Positions 15,700 through 24,600 of a stretch of DNA of 64,000 nt are shown here, in pieces. How positions within the stretch are numbered: the first letter of the stretch is position 1; every line of letters starts with the position of its first letter. The position numbers were made by a program, and so were the translations under genes. Under the pieces are notes generated by a model that had not been told where the DNA came from, ran no database searches, and was given only the letters and a program-made list of their open reading frames with translations. The stretch is taken from contig DAOSUR010000014.1 in the NCBI GenBank assembly GCA_035378985.1, positions 1 through 64,000 of the forward strand. The letters are read 5' to 3'. Origin of the DNA: Anaerohalosphaeraceae bacterium. Lineage in GTDB: Bacteria; Planctomycetota; Phycisphaerae; Sedimentisphaerales; Anaerohalosphaeraceae.

Positions 15700-17010
15700 T
15701 CAGGAATCCGCAGGCGTCTTCTTTCTGCGCGTCAGGATGTGATAGCCCAGCATCAGGACAAACAAAACCAGCAGCAATTGCAGGATTCTCTTGGCGGCGT
15801 GATCAACGGAGGCGTTAATCTGCCGGGTAATCTGGTCCTGGGTCTGGGGCATCTGCTGAAGCGTCTGAACAACCTGATGAATTTGCTCGGCAGTCCGGCC
15901 GATATTGGACACGAGGGCATCAAAATCCCGCATCGTAAACGGCGGACCGGCCTGGGGGTTCCGTTCCCTGCGAACCGTAAACGGCTCCACCAGTGCGCGA
16001 GCTGATTCGGCAGCCCGGGCAACTTCCGCCGCCGTCTCTTTGAGTGTTCGCCCTGTCGTATCCAGCGATTCAATCGCCGCCCGCACCTCAGCGGCTGTCT
16101 CTCGGGCCGAGACAAGGGCTTGATTCAGGGCTGTCTGAGAAGAGTCCTCCTCAAGCATGGCCGTCAACTTCTCCGCAGCAGCCGACAGACGGACACTGCT
16201 CTCCGAAAACCGCTCCAGACTGGTCAGCAATGACTGCATCTGCTCAGAACCGGCCCATTCATCCATAAACAATTGGGCCTCCCAGTGCATCATCTCCGGC
16301 AGGTCGCGGACGACATCCGTAAACCGCTCGGCGGTATTGCGGAACTGATAGACGGCATCGGCCGTCCTGTCCACGCCGCGCATCGCACTGAACGGCGCCA
16401 TCGGAATCGTAATCACATTCATCAGCGGGTTGGGGCCTTCCTTCTGCTCCTTGGTGGCCATCACCACCAGATTCGAGTAAGTCCCGCGGATGGGGTTCCG
16501 CCGGGCGAAATCCATCAGATTGTCATAGGCCTCCTGGTACTTCTGCTCATCGAGGAACAGCCGGGCAATCCGCCGGATTTCCTCCTCCGCGCGGCGGGTA
16601 AAATCCACCACAACAGACTGCTGACTGCCGTAAAGGTGCATCCCGTCTCCCTGCTCGAGATACAGACGCATCCGGAGGGTAAAACCCCAAATCTCCAGAA
16701 ACGCCGCCACCGGATCGGAGGGCTCCAGCATGGTGTCAATCGCGGAGATGATGCGCATCCGCATTTGGAGGCTGATTCGCTGGGTCCGGCGGGCTCCGTT
16801 CTGCGTATCAATCTGTTCGCCAATCCGCTTCAGCTCCGCCACATAATAATCCCGATAGCTGTTCAGCAGTTCCCGCAGCTCCTCTTTGGTAATCATTCCC
16901 TCCTGGGGTGTTCTCATCGTGCCGACCGTGGAACGATGACCCAGCTCACAACCGCCGAACCCCAGCAGAATCAGCCCTGTCAAAAGACAGACGGATAATT
17001 TCATATTCAT
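15700..17010 (-). CDS. coiled-coil lipoprotein with C-terminal membrane anchor
   Basis: 436 aa. The N-terminus is a lipoprotein signal (CLLTGLILLGFGGCEL, lipobox Cys at about residue 21). The middle is almost wholly alpha-helical; heptad-like Ala/Leu/Glu patterning from about 230 to 350 (SLERFSESSVRLSAAAEKL, ALVSARETAAEVRAAIESL) predicts long coiled coils. A final membrane helix (ILQLLLVLFVLMLGYHIL, about 407-424) is followed by a basic tail. A protein tied to two membranes or sheets is suggested, and the coil resembles methyl-accepting or MlaD-type linkers without their domains. Family not recognised. GAGGA abuts the ATG at 17010, so the ATG at 17004 may be the true start. Confidence 0.8.
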   Translation of the reverse strand: MNMKLSVCLLTGLILLGFGGCELGHRSTVGTMRTPQEGMITKEELRELLNSYRDYYVAELKRIGEQIDTQNGARRTQRISLQMRMRIISAIDTMLEPSDPVAAFLEIWGFTLRMRLYLEQGDGMHLYGSQQSVVVDFTRRAEEEIRRIARLFLDEQKYQEAYDNLMDFARRNPIRGTYSNLVVMATKEQKEGPNPLMNVITIPMAPFSAMRGVDRTADAVYQFRNTAERFTDVVRDLPEMMHWEAQLFMDEWAGSEQMQSLLTSLERFSESSVRLSAAAEKLTAMLEEDSSQTALNQALVSARETAAEVRAAIESLDTTGRTLKETAAEVARAAESARALVEPFTVRRERNPQAGPPFTMRDFDALVSNIGRTAEQIHQVVQTLQQMPQTQDQITRQINASVDHAAKRILQLLLVLFVLMLGYHILTRRKKTPADS

Positions 17011-17090
17011 TCCTCTTCCTACAAACAGATGTCAGCCCGATTCCAGCCGGCTGAATTCCATTGTAGCCCGCTTCCATCAGATAGAACAAA

Positions 17091-17127
17091 TAAAAAAACT
17101 GTGAGGGCCCACAGACCCTCACAGTTT
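17091..17127 (-). terminator. rho-independent terminator after DUF11 lipoprotein gene
   Basis: A 12-bp perfect stem AAACTGTGAGGG/CCCTCACAGTTT with an 8-nt loop, running into seven T on the minus strand. It lies 24 nt after the stop at 17151. Confidence 0.93.
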
Positions 17128-17150
17128 ATCAAATGCATGTCTTTGAGGGC

Positions 17151-18689
17151 TTATTTATAGAAATGCGTCGATTCGGTTTCCTGAACATCGCGATCCAGCT
17201 GATCCGCATTCAGAACCACTCCAAATCGGACATCCCCTTCCTTGGCAGCCTTGACCGTAACCTTCCAGCTCGCTTTGGCCTTGGCGTTCAGAGAAGCCAG
17301 CGGCGCAAAGGTCACCTTGTTGCCCTCTGCACTTCCTTTTGTAGCGCCGTCGGCAGAGACAAACTGCATCGTATCTTCCAGCATGCAGACAATCTTGAGA
17401 TTTGTAGCAGTTGCTGTGCCTTGGTTCGTTACGGTGATGACATATGTCTCATTCTGACCGACTTCAATGGGGTCTGCCACATCAACAACTTCCAGCAGCA
17501 AAGCCGGAATTCCGCGGATTTCCACCGAAGCGGACTTGGAAACATCCTGAGCGCACACCGCTTTGGCAGTGGCGGTATTGCTGATCTTGCCGAGCGCGGT
17601 CGGAACATAGGAAACCGTAAACTGCTTGGAAGCCCCGGGCGCCAAATCGCCGACGTTCCAGGTAATCAGCCCGCCGGACTGCGTCCCGCCGCCGCTGACC
17701 TGAAGCTGTTCAACTCCTGTCGGTATCATGTCGGTAACGACGGTATTCCTGGCCACCCCGTCCCCCTTATTGGCCACTGTAATCGTGTATTCTACGCGGC
17801 GTCCGCCGTATTCCCATTCCCTTCCAATCGTTTTGTCAATCGTCAGGACGGGCTGGGTCACTTTCGTCCGTGTCACATTGGACTCAGACTTCAGATTGCC
17901 GTCTGCTACAGCAACGGCCCTGTTCTCATACGTACCGGTTTTGGTCGCCTTGATCTGAACGGTCTTGGTCGCCGAACGCCCGGCCGGCAGCGAATCCACC
18001 TTCATTGTAACCTGCGAGGAACCGTCCATCGTTGTCAGACCTGCCGGCAATGGGTCGGTAATCTGAATATTCCGTGCTTCGCCTGTTCCCTTGTTGGTAA
18101 TCGTAAATGTCACCTGCATCGGGTCGCAAATGGAGACTTCTGCCGGCGCATTCTTTACCAATTCAAGAGCCGGCTGAACCACCTGGGTCTTGGCACAGGC
18201 CGGGATGATATAGGTTGCATCCGCACAGGTGGCAAGCCAACCTTCACTAGTGGCTTGTCCCTTGACCACCATCGTCTTGGCCTCATTGGGTCCCATGCTG
18301 TCCAGCTGCCAGGTCAAAATCTGACCGGCCAACTTGCCCTCCGGCGACGAACTGATGTATTTAAAATTCTGCGGAAGCCGCTCTGTAATCACAACCGAAC
18401 TTAAGGTCTTATCTGTCAGATTGGTGGCCTTAATCGTGTATTCAAACGGAGCATTCATCGTGACCGTCTGAGGCAGAATTTTTTCGAGCTTAAGCGTTCC
18501 GCAGCAATCATTGTTGTACAATTGGGTCGCCGTGTAATAGGCCGCCGCCGGGGCCGGTGCGGGCTTAGGAGCCGGGGCCGGAGTCGGAGCAGGAGCCGGT
18601 TCAGATTTGGTTTCTTCGCATTGAAAACACTGGCAGCCGCTTGCCGCACAAAGACAAACAATCAGCAAAATAGATAAAAGTTTTCTCAT
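17151..18689 (-). CDS. DUF11 (OmcB-like) repeat lipoprotein
   Basis: 512 aa with lipoprotein signal LLIVCLCAASGCQC and a Pro/Ala linker (about 30-48). About four DUF11-type Ig-like domains follow, each with a variant of 'F.I.V.N.G...A.N..I.D.LP.G' (VTFTITNKGTGEARNIQITD; VEYTITVANKGDGVARNTVV). The DUF11 family includes the cysteine-rich OmcB outer-envelope protein of Chlamydia, and many planctomycetes carry such proteins. A structural role at the outer surface is inferred. Cysteines are scattered through the first half. AAGGAGG sits 7 nt before the ATG. An upstream 12-bp direct repeat and a tiny ORF may affect its control. Confidence 0.88.
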   Translation of the reverse strand: MRKLLSILLIVCLCAASGCQCFQCEETKSEPAPAPTPAPAPKPAPAPAAAYYTATQLYNNDCCGTLKLEKILPQTVTMNAPFEYTIKATNLTDKTLSSVVITERLPQNFKYISSSPEGKLAGQILTWQLDSMGPNEAKTMVVKGQATSEGWLATCADATYIIPACAKTQVVQPALELVKNAPAEVSICDPMQVTFTITNKGTGEARNIQITDPLPAGLTTMDGSSQVTMKVDSLPAGRSATKTVQIKATKTGTYENRAVAVADGNLKSESNVTRTKVTQPVLTIDKTIGREWEYGGRRVEYTITVANKGDGVARNTVVTDMIPTGVEQLQVSGGGTQSGGLITWNVGDLAPGASKQFTVSYVPTALGKISNTATAKAVCAQDVSKSASVEIRGIPALLLEVVDVADPIEVGQNETYVITVTNQGTATATNLKIVCMLEDTMQFVSADGATKGSAEGNKVTFAPLASLNAKAKASWKVTVKAAKEGDVRFGVVLNADQLDRDVQETESTHFYK

Positions 18690-18941
18690 AAGTAACCTCC
18701 TTAAAAAGTTGAAATAGGGAAATAGATTTCATCACGTCTGATTTCATCACGGGGGAATCTTGTTGGGCCAATACTGACATTTATCCATAAGTTTTCTCCC
18801 AAAATCCATTCAAAATCGACCCTTAAAAATCTATGGTAATAACTTCTTCTCCTTTTGGAAAGCAATTATTTTAAAAATTATGAGCGTTACCGCCTGCTTA
18901 ACTTCACCGCATTTCATCTTACAAAACAGGCAATTTGCATT
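18690..18941 (-). promoter_or_regulatory. upstream region of DUF11 gene: direct repeat and possible 13-codon leader ORF
   Basis: There is no gene longer than 15 codons here. GATTTCATCACG occurs twice, at 18725-18736 and 18740-18751 (15-bp period), 36-62 nt upstream of the DUF11 start. Just beyond lies a minus-strand mini-ORF at 18747-18788 (MDKCQYWPNKIPP, TGA) with GGGAG before its ATG. A leader peptide or a regulator-binding site are both possible; neither is proven. Confidence 0.3.
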
Positions 18942-18970
18942 TTGACGGCTTCATCCTCAGCCGATATAAT
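18942..18970 (+). promoter_or_regulatory. promoter of rmuC
   Basis: TTGACG (18942-18947), a 17-nt spacer and a perfect TATAAT (18965-18970), about 42 nt before the ATG. Confidence 0.8.
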
Positions 18971-19011
18971 TTTTCGCAAAAGTATGGAAGAAGAAATCCG
19001 GAGTCTGATGC

Positions 19012-20034
19012 ATGCAAACTGCTCTCCTGACATTGATCGCCGTATTCATTATTTTGCTGCTGGCGGCTGCTGGAGTCTTGATTTTTAATCTTTCAGCGCT
19101 TCGCCGGGACACGGCCGCTCAGCAGACAGCCGCAGGGCTTCTTCAGCAGCAAATAGAACAAATGCGGCAGAGCAATCTGATTCTCTCGCAGACACTCGAA
19201 AAGAATCTTCAAACGGGCCAGCAGAGCATCAGTCAGTTTCTGGCCCACAGCGGACAGACCCTGGGCGAGCTGAAAGAACAATTGGGCCGACTCAAAAGCG
19301 ACAGTGAACAGATGCTGCGCATCGGCCAGGAGGTCCGTAAACTTCAGGATATCCTCAAAGCCCCCAAACTGCGCGGACAAATCGGCGAATATTCGCTGGA
19401 GGGACTTTTGGGGAATATCCTGCCCGCCGAACACTTCGCCATTCAGCATACATTCAAAAACGGCAGAATTGTCGATGCGCTGGTTCGTCTGCCGGATTAT
19501 TCGGTTCCGATTGATGCGAAGTTTCCGCTGCCGGCGTTTGAAAAGATTGCCGCCGCCGAAACCGAAGAGGAACGCAGCAAAGCGCGCCGTCAGTTTCAAA
19601 CCGACGTCTGCAGACACATCGACAAAATCGCCGAAAGCTATATCCTGCCTGCTGAGGGCACAGCGGACTTTGCCCTGATGTACATTCCGGCCGAAAACGT
19701 CTATTACGAAACCATCGTTCATTCTGATTCGGACAAAGTCAATCTGCCGGACTATGCCCTTGCCAAAAAAGTCATTCCGGTCTCCCCCAATCTGCTGTAC
19801 GCTTATTTGATGACGGTCGCCATGGGGCTTCGCGGAATGCAGATTGAAAAACAGGCCGCCGAAATTCGCACCGCCCTGGAACAGCTGACCGGTTCATTCG
19901 GCTCATTCGTCGACAGCTGGGGGGTGCTGGGCCGGCATCTGCGGAATGCTCAGAATCAATACGAAGAAGGCGACAGCCGCTTGAACAAGTTTACGCTCCA
20001 GCTGGAACAAATCCGTCGCGCAGACAAGACATAA
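19012..20034 (+). CDS. rmuC: DNA recombination protein RmuC-like
   Basis: 340 aa with an N-terminal membrane helix (LLTLIAVFIILLLAAAGVLIF, about 5-25) and a coiled coil (about 30-120). The RmuC nuclease-like domain follows, with KLRGQIGEYSLEGLL, DALVRLPDYSVPIDAKFPL (the conserved PIDAKFP core) and the AYLMTVAMGLR segment. RmuC limits recombination at inverted repeats in E. coli; its enzymatic action is uncertain. Length is somewhat shorter than E. coli RmuC (475 aa) but normal for many bacteria. An alpha/beta hydrolase gene follows 13 nt downstream. Confidence 0.92.
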   Translation: MQTALLTLIAVFIILLLAAAGVLIFNLSALRRDTAAQQTAAGLLQQQIEQMRQSNLILSQTLEKNLQTGQQSISQFLAHSGQTLGELKEQLGRLKSDSEQMLRIGQEVRKLQDILKAPKLRGQIGEYSLEGLLGNILPAEHFAIQHTFKNGRIVDALVRLPDYSVPIDAKFPLPAFEKIAAAETEEERSKARRQFQTDVCRHIDKIAESYILPAEGTADFALMYIPAENVYYETIVHSDSDKVNLPDYALAKKVIPVSPNLLYAYLMTVAMGLRGMQIEKQAAEIRTALEQLTGSFGSFVDSWGVLGRHLRNAQNQYEEGDSRLNKFTLQLEQIRRADKT

Positions 20035-20047
20035 CGGAGAGCAAACA

Positions 20048-20848
20048 ATGAAAAGGATTATCCTTTGGACATGTCTGACGGTATTGGGACTCGTGCCGCT
20101 CATCAGCTGCCGGCAGCAAACGAAGCCTTCTAAAGGCGTGATTGTCCTGGTTCACGGAGCCTGGGGCGGCGGCTGGGGATTTCGTCAAATGGAGGAACTG
20201 CTGCAGGCCAAAGGGTATCAGGTTTATCGGCCCACCCTGACCGGACAGGGAGAGCGGGTCCATCTGGCCGGCGAGCAAATCAGCCTGGAAACCCACATTC
20301 AGGATATTGTGAATGTGATTGTGTTCGAGGACCTGAAGGATATTGTACTCCTCGGCCACAGTTACGGCGGAATGGTCATCTCCGGTGTTGCTGACCGGAT
20401 TCCGGAGCGAATCAGCCGGCTGATTTATCTGGATGCCGTTCTCCCGGAGGACGGAGAGAATCTGCTGGACCATCCGGCCTTTGCCGCCAACAAGGCACAG
20501 CTGCTGGCCGCAGCACGCGGCGGATTCATCTATCCGATGTGGGTCAAAGAGGACCAAAGTCCGCCCAAGGATGTCCCGCATCCCTTAAAGACCCTCACCG
20601 ACCCCATCGTCCTGAACAACCCGAAACGTCTGGAGATTCCGGCTGATTATATTCTGACGATTGACCCGGGTACGGCCGAACAGCTGGATACATTTTATCC
20701 ATACGCTCAGCGGGCGGCCCAGTACAAATGGCCGGTGCACCGAATGGAGGCCGACCACAACCCCCAGCGGTCCAAACCCAAGGAGCTGGCCGAGCTTCTG
20801 GACCAAATCCTCCAAAGCCGCCCGGTCAAACAACCACGCCCTTCTTGA
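20048..20848 (+). CDS. alpha/beta hydrolase lipoprotein
   Basis: 266 aa. The N-terminal signal ends in a lipobox-like LISC (Cys near residue 21). The alpha/beta-hydrolase core shows the oxyanion strand VLVHGAWGGGW, the nucleophile elbow GHSYGG (Ser near residue 104) and LIYLDAVLPEDGE. A C-terminal His in ADHNPQ completes the probable triad. It resembles the salicylate-esterase/methylesterase-like group (GAWxGGW), substrate unknown. It probably sits in the periplasm. It shares a transcript with rmuC. Its last 23 nt overlap the convergent fucU gene. Confidence 0.85.
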   Translation: MKRIILWTCLTVLGLVPLISCRQQTKPSKGVIVLVHGAWGGGWGFRQMEELLQAKGYQVYRPTLTGQGERVHLAGEQISLETHIQDIVNVIVFEDLKDIVLLGHSYGGMVISGVADRIPERISRLIYLDAVLPEDGENLLDHPAFAANKAQLLAAARGGFIYPMWVKEDQSPPKDVPHPLKTLTDPIVLNNPKRLEIPADYILTIDPGTAEQLDTFYPYAQRAAQYKWPVHRMEADHNPQRSKPKELAELLDQILQSRPVKQPRPS

Positions 20849-21254
20849 GAATCAGGTTGGCATAAAGGGCCGGCTCGCTGGTGGCTACAATCGCAAAGGC
20901 ATTTCGGGCACGTTCATAGAACGCGTGCCGCTCGATTTGCTCAAAATCAGTAAACTTCTCGCCGCTGGCCCGAATGATTTTCCGGTATTCCTCCCAAATC
21001 GTCGGGCGAGTCGGGTCGCCGGGCACCACCTGCATCAGCACAGCCGGACGCTGGACATACTGGTCCAGCGGAAAGAATTTCAAAACGGCCTCCAGCAGCG
21101 GCGGAATCATCAGGCCGTCGGCCCGGATGAGACGGCGGGCATTGGAACAGGCCGGAAAGTTGCCGTCCGCCAGCACCAGTTCATCCCCGTGGCCCATCTC
21201 CATCAGAACCTTCAGCAGCTCGGGCGAAAGAATCGCCGGAATTCCCTTGAGCAT
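20826..21254 (-). CDS. RbsD/FucU-family sugar mutarotase
   Basis: 142 aa from the ATG at 21254, which has AAAGGGA 5 nt before it. MLKGIPAILSPELLKVLMEMGHGDELVLADGNFP is diagnostic, with the catalytic His in GHGD and Asp in LADGNFP, as is the C-terminal YANLILKKGV. FucU interconverts the alpha and beta anomers of L-fucose; FucU is favoured over RbsD by length and by the TxxYANxxLxKG end. No fucose pathway genes adjoin it, so the substrate is inferred. It is a single gene on the minus strand. No terminator was found. Confidence 0.88.
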   Translation of the reverse strand: MLKGIPAILSPELLKVLMEMGHGDELVLADGNFPACSNARRLIRADGLMIPPLLEAVLKFFPLDQYVQRPAVLMQVVPGDPTRPTIWEEYRKIIRASGEKFTDFEQIERHAFYERARNAFAIVATSEPALYANLILKKGVVV

Positions 21255-21384
21255 AGCATCCCTTTCCCAAAACAAGTCCGATCTATTCTAAAGGGAAAAA
21301 TCTCCGCCGACAAGCCCAAGAGGAACGGAAACATCATTTCTGTTCCCTGACAGCTGATGACTGTTAACGGGTGCATCCTCTTTT

Positions 21385-21404
21385 CCCCAGGCTTGCGCCC
21401 GGGG
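21385..21404. repeat. short inverted repeat (hairpin)
   Basis: CCCCAGGC, TTGC, GCCCGGGG: 8-nt arms with one mismatched pair. The 367-base gap 21255-21621 holds no gene. It contains this hairpin, the tandem units next to it, and a second GGCGGGAATTC half-site near 21587. Confidence 0.5.
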
Positions 21405-21446
21405 CTGATTCCCACGTCAGGCCCTTGTCCTTCCCTCGCATCCCCC

Positions 21447-21530
21447 GTCATTCCCGCGGCATCTTGTCATTCCCGCGGCATCTTGTCATTCCCGCGGCAT
21501 CTTGTCATTCCCGCGCAGGCGGGAATCCAG
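21447..21530. repeat. tandem 19-bp REP-like units ending in a full palindrome
   Basis: GTCATTCCCGCGGCATCTT occurs three times head-to-tail (21447, 21466, 21485). A fourth copy at 21504 continues into the complete palindrome ATTCCCGC-GCAG-GCGGGAAT (21507-21526). Units with GTCATTCCCGC...GCGGGAATCC are widespread repetitive extragenic palindromes. The three partial copies look like slippage of the left arm. They lie past the 3' end of both flanking convergent minus/minus units. Confidence 0.85.
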
Positions 21531-21621
21531 TCTTTTATTTCACTCCTTCCAGCATCCTGTCCACCGAGGCTTTTCGCCAAGGAGGAAGGCGGGAATTCAG
21601 CCCTGTTTGGAAACAAAGGCT

Positions 21622-24600
21622 TTAGTACACTCCCGGCGAAGGGGCCCCGGCGGTCCAGTTGGCCGGGTCGTTTCCATAGGCGGAAAGAGAAATCCGCTGC
21701 AGAGCTGCCCCGCCTCCATCCGGCTGATTCGGCCAAGGAAAATCATCATCGTAGGCAACCTGGTCGACGCGAATCCAGAAACGGTTTTTCCCGAAGGGCT
21801 GTTCCCCGGGCCGACAGAGCCGGACTTTCTCGCCGCCGTTGCTCAAAGACGTATCATTCTCAAACGGCCCCAGAATGGGAACATCTGCCGGAATCTGTGA
21901 ACCGTAATAGGCCCGCAGAGCAGATGGATTTTTGGCAATAATCAAGACACCCCCGGCGGGAATTTCCGTGTTCAGCGGGAAAGGAAAGTCAATTCCTTCC
22001 GTAAAGGCCCACGGAACCAATTCCTGAATAATAGCGCCGGGCGCTGTTTCCGTATCAACCCAGTCCTGCAGGACAACCGGTTCAGAAGAGATGTTGACCA
22101 GCTCGATATACTCATCCCCCGTATTGTCGGGAGCGGGATTGTACTGGATTTCCGAAATCACAATCGGCCCAACCAGCGGATACGCGTTGGGGCCGCCGGG
22201 GGTTGGAGTGCTCATCGCCACAAAATCCATATCACCGTCTGTTTTTAGATAGCGTCCGAACGAAATACCGGTCAGCGAAGCATCAAATGACTGAGAAGCC
22301 TGGCAGGTGCCGTCGCCGGAGGTCAAATAAACGGTTTCGCCGTTTTCGCTCAGGGCGAAGGCCGAACCAAAATGCTGATTTTCATAAAAAACCGCATAGC
22401 CGTATGGCTCAAGGACTGTCCCATTCGGAATTTGGTATTTCATCAGGTTGGTGCTGCTGTCGCTGAGGAACCATCCGCCGATGGAAATCGGCTGTGCGGT
22501 TGTGTTGTACAGCTCAATCCAATCCGGTGCCTGATTATGAGAATGAGCCAGCAGCTCATTGATAACAATGCTGCCGGGCACTGGACCGACTTCAAAGACG
22601 GCCTCCGCCAAAGCACTCCACAGTCCCACACTGGTTCGGGCACGCGCTTTGACACAAACGGTCCTGGACAGGGTCAGCGGTGTGGTATAAACCGCTGCCG
22701 AAGCGGTATTCACCGCTCCGCCGGTCAAGCGAGGATCGGCGCCGTCAAGGGTGTACCAGATTGTATTTTCGCCGGCGGACATTGTCAGAACGGCTCCGCT
22801 GTCAGCCCGTCCGCCGTACTGCAGAACACCGTTCACAAAAAACTCCGGAGCCGCAATCGTCGGATACCACGGCGGATTTTTCGAGGTAAACTGGGCCAGC
22901 ACAACATCTCGCCGGGTCGGGATGAAATTCGTTAAGAGCCGATTGCACTCGTTCAGCCATTCCGTATTTCGGGTATAAGGAGTCGCCGGCCGCCGGTTGT
23001 CGCCCCAGCGGGCGGATTCACCGACAATCGCCCGGTCAATCCAGGTGGTTAAGTTTGTAAAGAGAGCCGCAAAATTCTCCGGCGTCAACGCTCCGTTGTG
23101 GAAGAAATGTTTGTGAACCCGGTCTGCAAAAAGGATTCGATATTCGGGATTGACAATCCACTTCTGATGAAGTCCGGTCGGCGCCATCGCCGTGTTCTTT
23201 GTGGTGGCATCGACTACGGTAAACGTGCCGTCATCCATCACATGTTCGCCGTCCCACATATGCCAGCGCCAGCGCCCGGCTGGGTCAAACCGATTCCGCG
23301 TCGCATACCAGTTCTTGTGGTCCCAGTCGCCGTTGCCCAGATAGAAGTTGGCCAGCAGGTAATCAATAAAGTCGGCAACATCCAATTTCTGCTTGAGATT
23401 TTCGAACGCCGTCAGATAATCCGGGCTGGTGGGAGAAAGAGCAAACAGAGCAATATAATCCTCATTGCTGCCGCTGACAATGTTGGTGTAATCATGTTTG
23501 AGCACATCATAATCATCCTTCTCGCCGCCCAGATAGGCCGCTGCAAAAGAATCATCCGGCCGCTCGTGCAGCCAGTACAGCCCCCAATACAAGCCGTTCA
23601 GATACAGATGCACGGGTCTGCCGTGACAGGCATAGCCGCCCATTGCCAACTGCGTATTCGACGCCGCCTGGTCGCGCACATACTCCCCACGCAGACGCTG
23701 GGTTGCATCCGCGTGAACCCAGCTGTTTTGAGGACGTGAATCCAAAATAACCGTATCAAACCAGTCCGCTGCACTGGGTCCGAACAAGGGGTATTCGAGC
23801 CGGCCGCCGTAAACCCCGCGGAAGGTCAGCCGGAAGGATAATTTATAACTCTTCCACCGGTTCAGGGTCGTGCCGCCGCCGCTGACGCCGCCCTGCATCC
23901 GAACTCCGCAGTTGGTGTGGAAGGACTCGATGCCCTGCGGGTCCAGCCATTCGACGGAGCCGGCCCGTTCCGTTCCGTCCTGACTCTGATTGATATAGAT
24001 TCCGGTGCCGGAGCCGAAAAGCTGGGCTATCGGCACCACCAGTGAAACCGACGGAATCGCCTTCAGGTCGTCTTTGAGCGTCGCTGCATACAAAGCCCCG
24101 AACTGCCCGCTTGGCGAGGCAATATCCGGGTCCACCTGATAATCCCCTGTAACGGAACCGCTGTAGGAACCGCCGGGCCAGGTTATCGGATACCCATCCG
24201 GCACCACCTGGGCTCCGGTGGATGGATTGGCTGCCTGCGTAAGAACATTATCCAAAAACAAATAGGTCTGCGTATCCACATTCGAAGGCAGCCAGCCGGT
24301 TTTGAAGGCCGCCGCACGCAGACACGTTGTTTTGGTGATTTGAATCGGATTGGCCGGATTGTAGATTTGACCGTTTGTTTCTGTAGGCTCCGTCGTATCC
24401 GTTGTATAGCGAATAACGGCATCCGGCGTGGGGCAGAAAAGCTGAACCGTAAACGGGGCATCAAAAAATCCTCGTTTCACACTGAAACGGGTGTCGCCGA
24501 CAACTCCTTCATAAATCCCCGTATTGGCAGCCCCTCGTGTCGGCGAGATCAGATAACCGACTTGCCCGTCGGAGCCGATTCCGTACGAGACCAGACCCCG

